64,000 nucleotides of DNA from Kibdelosporangium aridum (GTDB lineage Bacteria > Actinomycetota > Actinomycetes > Mycobacteriales > Pseudonocardiaceae). Of the stretch, positions 17,472 through 25,861 are shown piece by piece. The notes under the pieces were generated by a model, which was not told the DNA's origin, made no database searches, and worked only from the letters and a program-made list of their open reading frames with translations. Made by a program: the position numbers and the translations under genes. Location of the stretch: NCBI RefSeq assembly GCF_900176515.1, contig NZ_FWXV01000008.1:310001-374000 (forward strand). Reading direction: 5' to 3'. Every line of letters begins with the position of its first letter. Position 1 is the first letter of the stretch.

Positions 17472-18776
17472 TCAGCTGATCAGCAGCGGTGCGTCCCAGC
17501 CGGTGACCGGTGGCCTGCCGGTGGCGTGGCAGTGCAGGGCGAGCGCGATGCCCGCCGCGCCTTCCAGGAAACCGGGGCGGTCGAGGGGCCTGACCGAGCC
17601 GGGGTAGTCGTACCGGAAGCCGAACGGTGCCTCCGGGTCGTAGGCCTTCTCAAGCCGCACAGCGAGTTCGTCCGCGGTTTCGGTGTAGTACCGGTCCCCG
17701 GTGTCGAACGCCATCCGCGAGGCGATCTGCAGCAAGCCTGCCCAGCCGTGGCACAGCCCGGAGTCCCGGATCCGGTTGTGTCCAGTGAGGGCGATGGTGA
17801 ACGCGCCTCTCAACGCGTCGTGTGCGGTTTCGCGCCACGACGCGTCGTCCAGCGCGGTCCCGGCCAGGAACAGTGCGCGTCCGATACCGGCGGCGCCGTA
17901 GCACCACACCTCGCGGTACCTGCCCGGGGGAGAGGGCCCGTCCAGGGTGACCGAATACGGCCAGAACGGGCCTGATTCGTCGTCGAGTTGCCACTTCCGC
18001 ATCAACGACAGGATGCGCAGCATGGCCTCGTCGTGCCGGGACACTGCCACCCCGGCCTGCCAGGCGAGCGCCAGCAGTGCCAGCGGACCACCCACGCCGT
18101 GTGCCATCCCGAAGTTGAGGTGTCCGCCCCCTTCGGCCGGGATTCCCGCCGTGTCGTGGTGGTTCCACCACGCCGGCATGCGCCGTCCCCGTACGTCGAT
18201 GTCGCCGGCGAGCGCGATGTCCACCAGTGTTGCCAGCACATCCTCCAGGGCGGCCAGCACCGCCTGGCTCCCCGTCAACTGGTAGCGGGCCAGCAGGTGC
18301 CTGCCGACACCGGTGATGCCCACGGGCACGTCGTAACCCGACCACCCGCCGATCGCCTGGCCGTTGGCGATCTTCGCACGGTCACGGGCGGCGAGTGCCT
18401 GGCATTCCCGGCTGATCGCCTGGTCGAACTGCGTGAGCATCGCCTGGTAGCCACCGGACTCCGTTGCTGCCGCATGTGCCGCGAACGCCACTGCCGCAAG
18501 GCCGCCGAACAGACCGCCGCCCGGTCGTGGGGCGGTCGAGGCGATCGCGGCCCGCAGATGGGCGTGGGTGTGCTCACGCAGCCCGGGATCACTCGCGCTG
18601 AGCTCGGCGTACAGCAGTGCCAGCGCGGGATGACCGTCTGACAATCCCACCGGGGTCCACAGCGTGAGGTCGCCGTTGTCCGTCCGCAACGCGTTGCCAG
18701 GAGCGTCTGTCGTCACCGCCACCCGGGCCGGGTCGACGAGCCGGTCGGCCAGTTCGGTCACGATGTGCGTGGTCAT
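17472..18776 (-). CDS. lanthipeptide cyclase LanC
   Basis: 434 residues, alpha/alpha-barrel cyclase. Three characteristic glycine motifs are present: MAHGVGGPLALL, EVWCYGAAGIG (zinc ligand Cys, around residue 293) and GLCHGWAGLL (zinc ligands Cys-His, around residue 343); a last GFLEGAAGIALAL closes the barrel. LanC activates peptide Cys thiols with zinc and adds them to dehydroalanine/dehydrobutyrine to form thioether rings. Its ATG overlaps the LanB stop by 4 bases, so the two enzymes are co-translated. It is the last gene of the cluster; no transporter or protease follows. Confidence 0.93.
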   Translation of the reverse strand: MTTHIVTELADRLVDPARVAVTTDAPGNALRTDNGDLTLWTPVGLSDGHPALALLYAELSASDPGLREHTHAHLRAAIASTAPRPGGGLFGGLAAVAFAAHAAATESGGYQAMLTQFDQAISRECQALAARDRAKIANGQAIGGWSGYDVPVGITGVGRHLLARYQLTGSQAVLAALEDVLATLVDIALAGDIDVRGRRMPAWWNHHDTAGIPAEGGGHLNFGMAHGVGGPLALLALAWQAGVAVSRHDEAMLRILSLMRKWQLDDESGPFWPYSVTLDGPSPPGRYREVWCYGAAGIGRALFLAGTALDDASWRETAHDALRGAFTIALTGHNRIRDSGLCHGWAGLLQIASRMAFDTGDRYYTETADELAVRLEKAYDPEAPFGFRYDYPGSVRPLDRPGFLEGAAGIALALHCHATGRPPVTGWDAPLLIS

Positions 18777-21700
18777 CGGCGTTCCTGTCGTTCGCGGTCC
18801 TGGTGGGCCTGCACGACACCGCGGGCGATGGCGTAGGCGTCACGTTCCTCGTCGAGGCTGGCGCCGCTCAGGCGGTTGTGGTGCACGTGAAGCATCGAGG
18901 CGAACGCGCTCGACACCTCGCCGCTGTCGGCGTCGCGCAGCGCTCGCGCGTAGTCCCGTAGCAGCGGAGCCCGACGTCGCCAGCTGTCCAGCAGTTCCTG
19001 GCCGCCCGGCAGTGCGGTGAGATCACTGGGATCGAGCAGCCGGACGGCCTCGCGCCGGCACTGCTGGAACGCCTTGTGGTGCTTGTCTTTCGCGAAGGTG
19101 GCGAGCAGCCAGTCCTGCCACCCGTCGTCGCCGTGCAGCAGCCGCGCCAGTTCGAGGTGGTTGGCGGCGAGCAGAAGACCCATCGGCAGCTCCAGTTTTC
19201 CTTGCTCGCGCAGGATGAGCTGCTCCAGTACGCACTGCGAGTCCGCGTGGAACGCGCGTTCGGCGGCGTCGATCGCACTCGGCCCGCCGTATCGGGTGAT
19301 CTCCGGCTGGTAGGTGCCGGTCGCCAGCTCCGCGATCAGTCCGGCCTCGATCAGCTCGGCCGCCCATCGGTGCGCGATGGGCAGCAGTTCGCTGTTGAGC
19401 GCGTCCGGGTCACCGTGGAACCGGACGCGCAGATGATGAGCCGGGTCGGCGTAGCGCAGGAAGAACCACCGGTCGCTGAGCGGCTGTGCCCGCGCCACCA
19501 GTACGGGTAGGTGGTGGGTGAGCAGCTCGGTGTGTCTGCCACGGTGGGCGTACACCTTGAGGTACAGCCATTCCCCACCCGGTGGGTACGACCGGCTGAC
19601 GAAGGGGCGAGAGGCGGCCGCGGCCCTTGCCCGTGGCCGGGCCGGGCGCAGTGGCACGACCGGCACGACCACCTCAGCGGCGTGCCCGCGTGCCCAGCCG
19701 GAGCCGAACTCACCGCCGGCGGGTTCCTCTCGCAGGACCAGTGCCGGACGCTTCCTGAGGTCCGCGCGCAGCAGCTCCACGGCGGCAGCGGAGTCAAGGT
19801 CGAGCCGGATCCGGCGGTCGGCCGCGGTGGTGGCGTACACGATCCGCGGCACAGACCAGTCGGCTCGCCAGCGCTCGAAGAGCCGGGACCACTCGCCGCG
19901 GCCGAGATCCGCGCGCAGCCGGGGGTCGGGCAGCCAGCGCGCCGGGCTGAGCACTGTGCGGCCGTGGCGGATCCGGGGCAGGTACGGCAGATCCGCGGCG
20001 GCGCCCCAGTGCCATAGCGGCCAGGAGGGAGTGCGGCTCTCGCCGATCTCGATCAGCAGGCGCACCGCGTTCGGCACGGCGAGGTTCGGGTTGAGCGAGT
20101 GGAACACCAGGGGCGCGATCTCCCGTCCGTCCCGCAGCGACACCACGGCGAACCGGTCGAAGTCCGCGGTGATCCCGAGGTGGTCGAGACTCAGCTCGGA
20201 CGGGCGCTCGGCGTACGCGCCGAACACCATCGCCTCACTGGTCAACCTGGGCACCTGCGTCACGTTGGCCATCCGGGGATGCAGCGGCGGCGTGACCACC
20301 TGTGCCGGGGTCACCCCGTCCTCGGCGACGAGGTCCGCGGCCACCGCGCCGACCTTGTCCCGCAGCTGCGGGACCAACGGCAGGAACCGGCCGAACAACG
20401 CGCCGACCCGGGTGAAGTTCACGTCACCACCGCCGACGAGCCGGAACTCGCCACGCCGCAAGGCGTCTTCGGAGTCGGCGAGCAGCTGCGCGCAGATTTC
20501 CGCGTACGAGCCCCGCTCTCCGGGGGCGCCCGGGCGGGCGAGCCGCTCGATGGTGTCCTCGTCCAGCAGCACCTCACGCTTGTCCCGCGCGACCGCCTGC
20601 TCGGCCAGTGCGAGCAAGGTGACATCGCGCTCGGATTCGCCGGGGCGCCCGGTGCTGACCGACCGGTTGCCCGGCGGCAACAGGTACCCGGCCGGCGGGC
20701 CGATACCACGTTCCGCGTCGAGCAGATCCTTGATGCCCACAACGGTTCCGGTGCCGTACCGCTCGATGAAATCCATGCGGTAGGCCGCGAGCGGGTCGGC
20801 AGGGGCCAGCCGCGGCGGGGCCACCCGCCAGGCGACTTCAGCGGCGGCGGCCAGCTCGTCCGCGACGGCGGCGGGCAGCACGAGGTCGGCATCCATGCCG
20901 AGATCGACGTGCAGCAGCTGCGCCTGGTCGTGGATGCCTCGCATGGTGGCCGTCACGGCGCGCAGCGCGTCGAGTCCCTGGCCGACCGGGGTGGCGGCAT
21001 AGCGGTCGAGTTCGTCACGGACCTTTGCCAGCTCGGGCGCGGGACCGCCGCGGGCGAGCACGTGCGCGATCGGATCCTCGGTGGTCGCGGGCGGGCGCAG
21101 GTCGGTGACCAGGAACTCCAGTGCCACCAGTTGCGTGACCAGTTTGGTGAGCACCTCCTCGCCTGCTTGCGGGAACTCCGCGCCGAGCCGCGCGAGCAGT
21201 ACCGGAAAGGTGATCGGGGTGTGTGCGGCCGCCAGTGCGGCACGCACCGGACGGGTGTGCCGGACGGTGCGCTCGCGGTCGTCCGGGCCGCGAACGCCGC
21301 TTTCCTCCGGTACCAAGGGAAGCACCAGCCGGTCGCCCCGGAGGAAGCAGAGGTCGTTGCGGACCACTCGTAGCCGGCAGAGCACCGCCGGATCGGTCTC
21401 GCGGGGCCGGATCACCTCGGCCAGCCAGCTCAGGTCGACGCGTACGTGCCTGCGGTGCCCGGTCCCGACGCGGATCTTCGGCTGGTCGTCGAACTGGGCG
21501 GCTGCCACGCCGGCCATCAGTCCGAACGGGGTCGGCCGCTGCGTCATCCTGGCCAGGTACCGGTTGAGTGACAGCGCGGCGCGGCGCCGCCTGGCCGGAT
21601 CGGTGAGTGCACCAGAGCTGATCTTGTCCAGAGCAGCGGCGAGCGACGGGCTGGACACCTCGATCGCCTCGCGGACATAGGGATCAGCACACACCTCGCG

Positions 21701-21829
21701 CAGGAACGCGTTCACCGCCTCGGGGCGGTCCAGTTCCTGCGGTGCCGGGTAATCCCCGTCGCCCGACGATCGTGCTGAAAGCCGCACGATCGCGAAGTCG
21801 AGCGCGCGAAACCGGGTGCTGGTTACCAT
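18773..21829 (-). CDS. class I lanthipeptide dehydratase LanB
   Basis: 1018 residues, a full-length fused dehydratase. The N-terminal ~750 residues are the glutamylation domain, which uses glutamyl-tRNA to activate Ser/Thr of the precursor; the C-terminal ~260 residues (from about GGEWLYLKVYAHRG, with WFFLRYADPAHHLRVRF) are the SpaB_C-type elimination domain that removes glutamate to give dehydroamino acids. Many actinomycete relatives are split into two proteins; this one is not. ATG at 21829 has AGGAGG six bases upstream. It follows the precursor gene after a 145-base gap containing a hairpin, and overlaps lanC by 4 bases. Confidence 0.93.
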   Translation of the reverse strand: MVTSTRFRALDFAIVRLSARSSGDGDYPAPQELDRPEAVNAFLREVCADPYVREAIEVSSPSLAAALDKISSGALTDPARRRRAALSLNRYLARMTQRPTPFGLMAGVAAAQFDDQPKIRVGTGHRRHVRVDLSWLAEVIRPRETDPAVLCRLRVVRNDLCFLRGDRLVLPLVPEESGVRGPDDRERTVRHTRPVRAALAAAHTPITFPVLLARLGAEFPQAGEEVLTKLVTQLVALEFLVTDLRPPATTEDPIAHVLARGGPAPELAKVRDELDRYAATPVGQGLDALRAVTATMRGIHDQAQLLHVDLGMDADLVLPAAVADELAAAAEVAWRVAPPRLAPADPLAAYRMDFIERYGTGTVVGIKDLLDAERGIGPPAGYLLPPGNRSVSTGRPGESERDVTLLALAEQAVARDKREVLLDEDTIERLARPGAPGERGSYAEICAQLLADSEDALRRGEFRLVGGGDVNFTRVGALFGRFLPLVPQLRDKVGAVAADLVAEDGVTPAQVVTPPLHPRMANVTQVPRLTSEAMVFGAYAERPSELSLDHLGITADFDRFAVVSLRDGREIAPLVFHSLNPNLAVPNAVRLLIEIGESRTPSWPLWHWGAAADLPYLPRIRHGRTVLSPARWLPDPRLRADLGRGEWSRLFERWRADWSVPRIVYATTAADRRIRLDLDSAAAVELLRADLRKRPALVLREEPAGGEFGSGWARGHAAEVVVPVVPLRPARPRARAAAASRPFVSRSYPPGGEWLYLKVYAHRGRHTELLTHHLPVLVARAQPLSDRWFFLRYADPAHHLRVRFHGDPDALNSELLPIAHRWAAELIEAGLIAELATGTYQPEITRYGGPSAIDAAERAFHADSQCVLEQLILREQGKLELPMGLLLAANHLELARLLHGDDGWQDWLLATFAKDKHHKAFQQCRREAVRLLDPSDLTALPGGQELLDSWRRRAPLLRDYARALRDADSGEVSSAFASMLHVHHNRLSGASLDEERDAYAIARGVVQAHQDRERQERR

Positions 21830-21904
21830 CACAGCCCTCCTGGGTCGTTTGCTCGAAGTGGACGGCCGTTGCTCGGTGATCCGGCTGGCGGAACGCCTCG
21901 ACGC

Positions 21905-21948
21905 GGGCCCGGACGTGGGCCCGGACGCACCGTCGGCGCGTCCGGGCC
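21905..21948 (-). promoter_or_regulatory. intercistronic hairpin with duplicated arm between lanA and lanB
   Basis: GGCCCGGACGC (21918-21928) pairs exactly with GCGTCCGGGCC (21938-21948), and a second copy of the left arm, GGGCCCGGACG, lies directly beside it at 21905-21915. Only one copy can pair at a time. In the transcript the hairpin follows the precursor stop and precedes lanB, the usual place for an attenuator or mRNA-stabilising stem that keeps precursor in excess over enzyme. Confidence 0.6.
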
Positions 21949-21974
21949 GTCACACGGTCGTCCGGCTCAACTGG

Positions 21975-22151
21975 TCAGCACGAACCGGAATGAGTGCACG
22001 CGACAGATGTGCACGGGGATGTGCAGGTGTTGAGCGCGGCGCTGTCGTGCTCGGGGTGTTCCGCCAGCGCGACACCGGACTCGTTGAGATGCGCGGCCCA
22101 GCCTGCGCCCGCCACACCTTCGATTTTCAGGTCGAGATCGAATTCACCCAC
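21975..22151 (-). CDS. lanthipeptide precursor peptide LanA (FxLD-type leader)
   Basis: 58 residues. The leader contains FDLDL at residues 4-8, matching the F-x-L-D motif by which class I dehydratases recognise precursors; it ends in a His/Glu-rich stretch. The C-terminal 17 residues run TCTSPCTSVACTHSGSC: four Cys and seven Ser/Thr, the last residue being Cys, a typical modified core able to form up to four thioether rings. The start is the GTG at 22151, eight bases after a strong AAAGGAG; the upstream GTG at 22160 is too close to that site. Leader cleavage position is not evident, since no GG or NP site stands before the core. It is the first gene of the lanA-lanB-lanC unit. Confidence 0.85.
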   Translation of the reverse strand: MGEFDLDLKIEGVAGAGWAAHLNESGVALAEHPEHDSAALNTCTSPCTSVACTHSGSC

Positions 22152-22573
22152 GGAGTTCACTCCTTTACTTCGGCTGCCGCGTCCGCGCCTCCCGGTACGA
22201 ATTCCGGCAGCTGTGAAACGAGGACAGCCAGCCCGCCAGTGCTATTTCCGCTGGCGCCCCGTGACTCGCATCACACCCCGATAGTGCTTGTCCGTCAACG
22301 ACATTCAGGCTTGAGTGAAAGCGCGTCGGGAAAGGTTTACGGCCCGGCCGGAGTGGTTACACGCTGGCGAATGCGGCTGCCGGTCCGACGTTCGAATGTG
22401 CCTGCGAAAGGCGAAGAAGGGGCCACCGGCCCGCCGACATCAACGTGCACGCACAAAACGGACGCTACGATTGGCGTCCGCGTCTTTCGCTGAGGTGAGG
22501 ATCGACAACGCGGCGCAGACCGTTCTCAGGAGTCGCTCATGCAGGCGACGATCTTCATGTCCGCACTCGTAGC
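22152..22573. other. non-coding leader and promoter region upstream of lanA
   Basis: This 420-base stretch has no convincing gene; the open frames on the plus strand lack ribosome sites and family features. On the minus strand it must hold the lanA promoter and a leader of roughly 110 bases, in which GCCAG and CTGGC can form a small stem. The left end carries the AAAGGAG ribosome site of lanA (22160-22166). Confidence 0.5.
22270..22298 (-). promoter_or_regulatory. candidate sigma-70-type promoter for lanA
   Basis: On the minus strand TTGACG (22298-22293) and TGTGAT (22275-22270) are separated by exactly 17 bases. The -35 is close to consensus, the -10 only moderately so. No better pair was seen in the gap upstream of lanA. 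Confidence 0.35.
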
Positions 22574-22834
22574 TCAGGTGATCAGCGCCGGACGTCGCTG
22601 CTCGCTGGTTTTGCGCCCGAGTCGCCAGGCCCAGCGCCATCCGGCCAGGACGGCGACCATCGTGCCACTGAGCGCGAGCGGGACTGCGACCGCGGCTGGC
22701 CCGTCGAAGCGGGCAGTGGTCAGCACGATGGCCATTGCCCAGATCTGTATCACAGTGAATGGGATAGCCACCCATGCGGCGAGGTATCCGCGTCGCCATC
22801 CTCGCGGGTCCGGTGCGGGAGTGTACGGGTCCAT
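22574..22834 (-). CDS. small two-helix membrane protein
   Basis: 86 residues, unrecognised. Two hydrophobic segments (about residues 17-40 and 46-66) are separated by a short polar turn, with a basic C-terminal tail rich in Arg/Lys that should stay in the cytoplasm. The ATG at 22834 has an excellent GAGGAGG eight bases upstream, the main reason to accept this small gene over the antisense frame. It lies upstream of lanA in the same direction but 422 bases away, so it could be linked to the lanthipeptide cluster (for instance immunity) or be independent. Confidence 0.6.
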   Translation of the reverse strand: MDPYTPAPDPRGWRRGYLAAWVAIPFTVIQIWAMAIVLTTARFDGPAAVAVPLALSGTMVAVLAGWRWAWRLGRKTSEQRRPALIT

Positions 22835-23051
22835 GATCTGTACCTCCTCGTGATGTCGTTACCGATCATGAGACCGCATGCGCGCCATCTGATCTGCGTC
22901 ACGTGACACACAGATCCACATCCGCCGTCCGGCTGGCGAGCTGCTCGTGTCCAGGTAGGACAGTCGCGCCGTGCCAGCGTGACGATTTCCCTGAGGAAAC
23001 CCGGCGCAACCTTCAGTCTTGACGACGTAATGTCCGTTCCAGGAGGCCTAG

Positions 23052-24068
23052 ATGCAGACCACCCAGATGCGCGCGGTCAACCGGGACGCGGCCAACTGCC
23101 TGCAGGTGCGCGAAACCGAGCTGCCTGCACCCCCGGCCGGGCAGGTCCGGGTCCGGGTCGAGGCGGCCGGTGTGTCCTACGGCGATCTGCTGTTCCAGCG
23201 CGGAGTGGTCCCGGGCGGCCCGAAAACCCCGTTCATACCCGGCTGTGACCTCGTCGGTGTTGTCGACGCGGTCGGCTCCGGGGTCACTGACCTCGAACCG
23301 GGGCAACGGGTGTGTGCGCTCGTCGTCTCCGGCGGTTACGCGGACGGCATGAACCTGCCGGCCGAGCGGGTGGTGCCGGTGCCGGACGGCATGAGCGCCG
23401 TCGACGCTGCGGCCGTATCCCTCAACTACTTCATCGCGCACCAGATGCTGCACCGCGTCGGCAAGGTCACCAGCGGTTCCCGCATTCTCGTGCACGGCGC
23501 GTCCGGTGGCGTCGGCCTCGCGTTCCTGCAGTTGGCCGAGCACATCGGCGGCGTGACCGTGTTCGGCACCGCATCGGCGGCGAACCTCGACCTGCTGCGG
23601 CGCCACGGCGCCATCGCCATCGACTACCGCGCCGATGACTTCGCCAACGTGATCCGGGACAACGGCGGCAAGGTCGACGTCGCCTACGACCCGATCGGCG
23701 GCACCCACTTCATCCGCTCGTACTCGGTCCTGCGCCGCGGCGGCAGGCTGGTCGCCTACGGCCAGAACGACGCACTGCGCAACGGAAAGCCGTCCCTGCG
23801 GATCGGCGCTATCGGTTTCCTGGCAGGCATCGCCGCCCCGAAGCTGATCCCCGATGGCCGCACGACCGGCTTCTACAACGCGTTGGCGCTGGAGAAGACG
23901 CAGCCGCACGCCTACCGCGAGGACCTGACCGAGGTCCTGTCCCTCGCGGCCGCGAACAAGATCGCCGTCCGCGAGCTGATCACCGTCCCCCTGCGCGACG
24001 CCGAGGAGGCGCTACAGAGGGTGGAGGCGGGCGTCGCGGGCAAGATCGTTCTCGACTGCACCGCCTGA
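23052..24068 (+). CDS. zinc-independent MDR oxidoreductase (quinone oxidoreductase-like)
   Basis: 338 residues of the medium-chain dehydrogenase/reductase superfamily. The N-terminal GroES-like domain contains AAGVSYGDLLFQRG and GCDLVGVV but none of the Cys/His zinc ligands, and the Rossmann part has VHGASGGVGLAFLQLA, the nucleotide-binding signature of quinone oxidoreductase/enoyl-reductase members. It probably reduces a quinone or enone with NADPH. CCAGGAGG precedes the ATG. A TTTCC-CTGA-GGAAA dyad lies at 22986-22999 in the 217-base gap shared with the divergent small membrane gene. Substrate unknown. Confidence 0.85.
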   Translation: MQTTQMRAVNRDAANCLQVRETELPAPPAGQVRVRVEAAGVSYGDLLFQRGVVPGGPKTPFIPGCDLVGVVDAVGSGVTDLEPGQRVCALVVSGGYADGMNLPAERVVPVPDGMSAVDAAAVSLNYFIAHQMLHRVGKVTSGSRILVHGASGGVGLAFLQLAEHIGGVTVFGTASAANLDLLRRHGAIAIDYRADDFANVIRDNGGKVDVAYDPIGGTHFIRSYSVLRRGGRLVAYGQNDALRNGKPSLRIGAIGFLAGIAAPKLIPDGRTTGFYNALALEKTQPHAYREDLTEVLSLAAANKIAVRELITVPLRDAEEALQRVEAGVAGKIVLDCTA

Positions 24069-24207
24069 GCCACGACGGTTCCGTGATTTTTGTATAGATC
24101 AAGTCTATCGACACCCTGAAGGATCTGGTGAACGCTCTGCGACCTTCCGTCGCACCCGGCGTCGCTGGTACCCAGCGGTCAGAAGTGTCCAACTAAACGG
24201 TTCAGGC

Positions 24208-24507
24208 GTGGCATTGGACGTATCGAGTGTGACGATGTCAGCAGCGACGATTCGTGGTCTGATGTCCTGGTCTGTCAGTGGTGGTGTGGCGCTGTACTCC
24301 TGGCAGGCCGGGTGCGTGGTCGCAGCACTGTCGTTGGGAGTGGACGTGGTGCGGTTGGTGGCCGAGTGGCGGCGGGATCGGGTCGTGTTGGATCTCGTGG
24401 AGCGGGCGCCGTGCGGCACTGTCGTCAACATTTACCCCGCTGAGCTGCTACAGGTGTGGGTGGGATCAGTGGAGAGGCAGGTGCGCGATGCCCCACCGGA
24501 TCAGTGA
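24208..24507 (+). CDS. small protein of unknown function, first gene of sigma operon
   Basis: 99 residues, not recognised. The N-terminal half has an amphipathic to hydrophobic stretch (about residues 14-48) that may be a short membrane-associated helix; the C-terminal half is EWRRDRVVLDLVERAPCG followed by a predicted strand-helix pair. The GTG start lacks a strong ribosome site. I accept it because it overlaps the sigma factor gene by 20 bases in the same direction, a spacing typical of coupled genes, and no other frame competes. It might be a second regulator or sensor acting with the sigma factor; this is inference. Confidence 0.5.
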   Translation: MALDVSSVTMSAATIRGLMSWSVSGGVALYSWQAGCVVAALSLGVDVVRLVAEWRRDRVVLDLVERAPCGTVVNIYPAELLQVWVGSVERQVRDAPPDQ

Positions 24508-25096
24508 GTGGGACGCGCGCGAGGTAGGTGATTTCTACCGTCAGGAGGCGAAGGCGCTGTTTCGATACGGATACCGATTAATGCAAGGAAACCGTGCCGC
24601 TGCCGAGGACATCGTCCAGGAGACTTTCCAGGAGGCAGCAAAGCGCTGGACGATGCTGCGTGCTCTGGAAGATAGCCGTCGACGGGCCTGGCTGTTCACG
24701 GTGGCGCGGAACAAGGTCGCGGACAGGTGGAGGATCGACCTTCGAGAGGCTCCAGTTCTGGACGTACTGTCCCCGGCCGACAAGATGTGCGATGGCGTGG
24801 ATGTTCACCAGCGCGTCATCGACTCGATCGTGCTGGACAAGTGCTGGAAGGCCATTAAACAGATGCCGTCGCGTCAGCACCAGGTCGCGTGGTTGCGGTG
24901 GCATGACGGCTGCGACACAGCACAAATCGGGAAACTGCTGGGGATCAACTCTTCAACCGTTCGCGTACATCTGCGGAACGCCCGAACGGCATTGAAGTCG
25001 GCGGTCGGACCTGAGGTCCGTTTCCTCGATGAAGCTGCCGACAGAAATCAGGAGGACGCCGACTGCAGAGATCCGATTGGAGGCGCCGAAGCATGA
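24488..25096 (+). CDS. ECF-type sigma factor
   Basis: 202 residues. Region 2 is clear (FYRQEAKALFRYGYRLM ... AEDIVQETFQEAAKRW ... AWLFTVARNKVADRWR), as is region 4 (MPSRQHQVAWLRWHDGCDTAQIGKLLGINSSTVRVHLRNART), giving core-polymerase binding, -10 melting and -35 recognition; there is no region 1 or 3, so it is an extracytoplasmic-function type. ATG at 24488 is preceded by GGAGAGGCAG; an upstream open frame from 24278 is not part of the protein. The last ~25 residues are acidic and variable. Stop and next start overlap by 4 bases. The co-encoded zinc/Hsp70-SBD protein is the best candidate for its controlling partner. Confidence 0.88.
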   Translation: MPHRISEWDAREVGDFYRQEAKALFRYGYRLMQGNRAAAEDIVQETFQEAAKRWTMLRALEDSRRRAWLFTVARNKVADRWRIDLREAPVLDVLSPADKMCDGVDVHQRVIDSIVLDKCWKAIKQMPSRQHQVAWLRWHDGCDTAQIGKLLGINSSTVRVHLRNARTALKSAVGPEVRFLDEAADRNQEDADCRDPIGGAEA

Positions 25097-25830
25097 ACGA
25101 AGGGCAAGAGGGCGTCGGGTCGAGGCCGAGGTGCCCAGAGCACGGGCCGCAGGAGCCAGCCCAGGTGATCTGTCCGGCGTGCCTGAAGCCACTCGAGACA
25201 CGCGACGATGCGCAGCGGGTGTCGGGCGCAAGTATCGGGTCGGTGCCACTGGCCGACATCTATCGGCGTCTCGGCGACGCGGTGGAACGAGACATCGACG
25301 AGTTCGACGTGGACAGAGGAGCGGAACGGCTCGCGGCTTGGATGCAAGCACCTGCCGACGCCGAACCGGTGCCGGACTTGTCGGCGACTGCTCTGTCGTC
25401 CAGAGCGATCGGGGTGAAGGCCGTTGACTCCCAGGATCCTCTGGCCGTGGACAACCCAATCAGAGCCAAGGCGATCATCGTTCACCTGCTATCAGCGAAC
25501 ACGCCACTGCCCGCTGATTCGGGTCCATATCCCTTTAGCACAGCCGTGCGGAACCAGCGTTTGCTGGAGATCGAGATTTGGGAGCAGACAGGTCCCGTCG
25601 AATCGTCAGACGTGGAGCACAATATCCAAATCGGACGTGGGGTGTTGCGCCTGCCGCCCGGGCTGCCCGCCCACTCGTCGATCGAGATCACTTTCTCCCT
25701 GTCCGAGGCTGGCACCCTGGGCGTGCACGCTGTCGAACCGAATTCAGGTGCACAGGGCCGCTTCGAACTGCAAATCGGTGAGACGGTAGCGGCCGTGCGG
25801 GCCGACATTGTTGGTGTGGAACTAAAATGA
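25093..25830 (+). CDS. zinc-ribbon protein with C-terminal Hsp70 substrate-binding-like domain; candidate anti-sigma factor
   Basis: 245 residues in three parts. Residues 14-30 form C-x2-H-x9-C-x2-C (CPEH ... CPAC), a likely zinc ribbon. Residues 50-85 are an amphipathic helix (ERDIDEFDVDRGAERLAAW) like the helices that clamp sigma factors. Residues about 105-232 match the beta-sandwich of the DnaK/Hsp70 substrate-binding domain: IIVHLLSANTPLP, FSTAVRNQ, LEIEIWEQ, GRGVLRLPPGLP and SSIEITFSLSEAGTLGVHA follow the same order as in DnaK, without the ATPase domain. No membrane helix. It overlaps the sigma gene by 4 bases. My reading is a soluble sigma-binding protein that senses exposed peptides; the domain match is good, the role is inferred. 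Confidence 0.65.
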   Translation: MNEGQEGVGSRPRCPEHGPQEPAQVICPACLKPLETRDDAQRVSGASIGSVPLADIYRRLGDAVERDIDEFDVDRGAERLAAWMQAPADAEPVPDLSATALSSRAIGVKAVDSQDPLAVDNPIRAKAIIVHLLSANTPLPADSGPYPFSTAVRNQRLLEIEIWEQTGPVESSDVEHNIQIGRGVLRLPPGLPAHSSIEITFSLSEAGTLGVHAVEPNSGAQGRFELQIGETVAAVRADIVGVELK

Positions 25831-25861
25831 TCAGACTCACTGGAGTCGCGGGATGCATTGG

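Noticed and set aside
17450..17481. GATCAGC/GCTGATC stem at the lanC 3' end
   Set aside because: The right arm lies inside the lanC coding sequence and the loop is 18 bases; too weak to call a terminator.
21816..22493. Plus-strand frame of 225 residues covering lanA and the lanA-lanB gap
   Set aside because: Antisense to the precursor gene, with Arg/Pro-rich low-complexity sequence and no family features.
22539..22853. 104-residue plus-strand frame opposite the small membrane protein
   Set aside because: The minus-strand gene has a strong GAGGAGG site and two clear membrane helices; the plus frame has neither.
24094..24108. ATAGA-TCAAG-TCTAT dyad upstream of the unknown small gene
   Set aside because: Only five-base arms and no conserved flank; too short to call an operator without comparative evidence.
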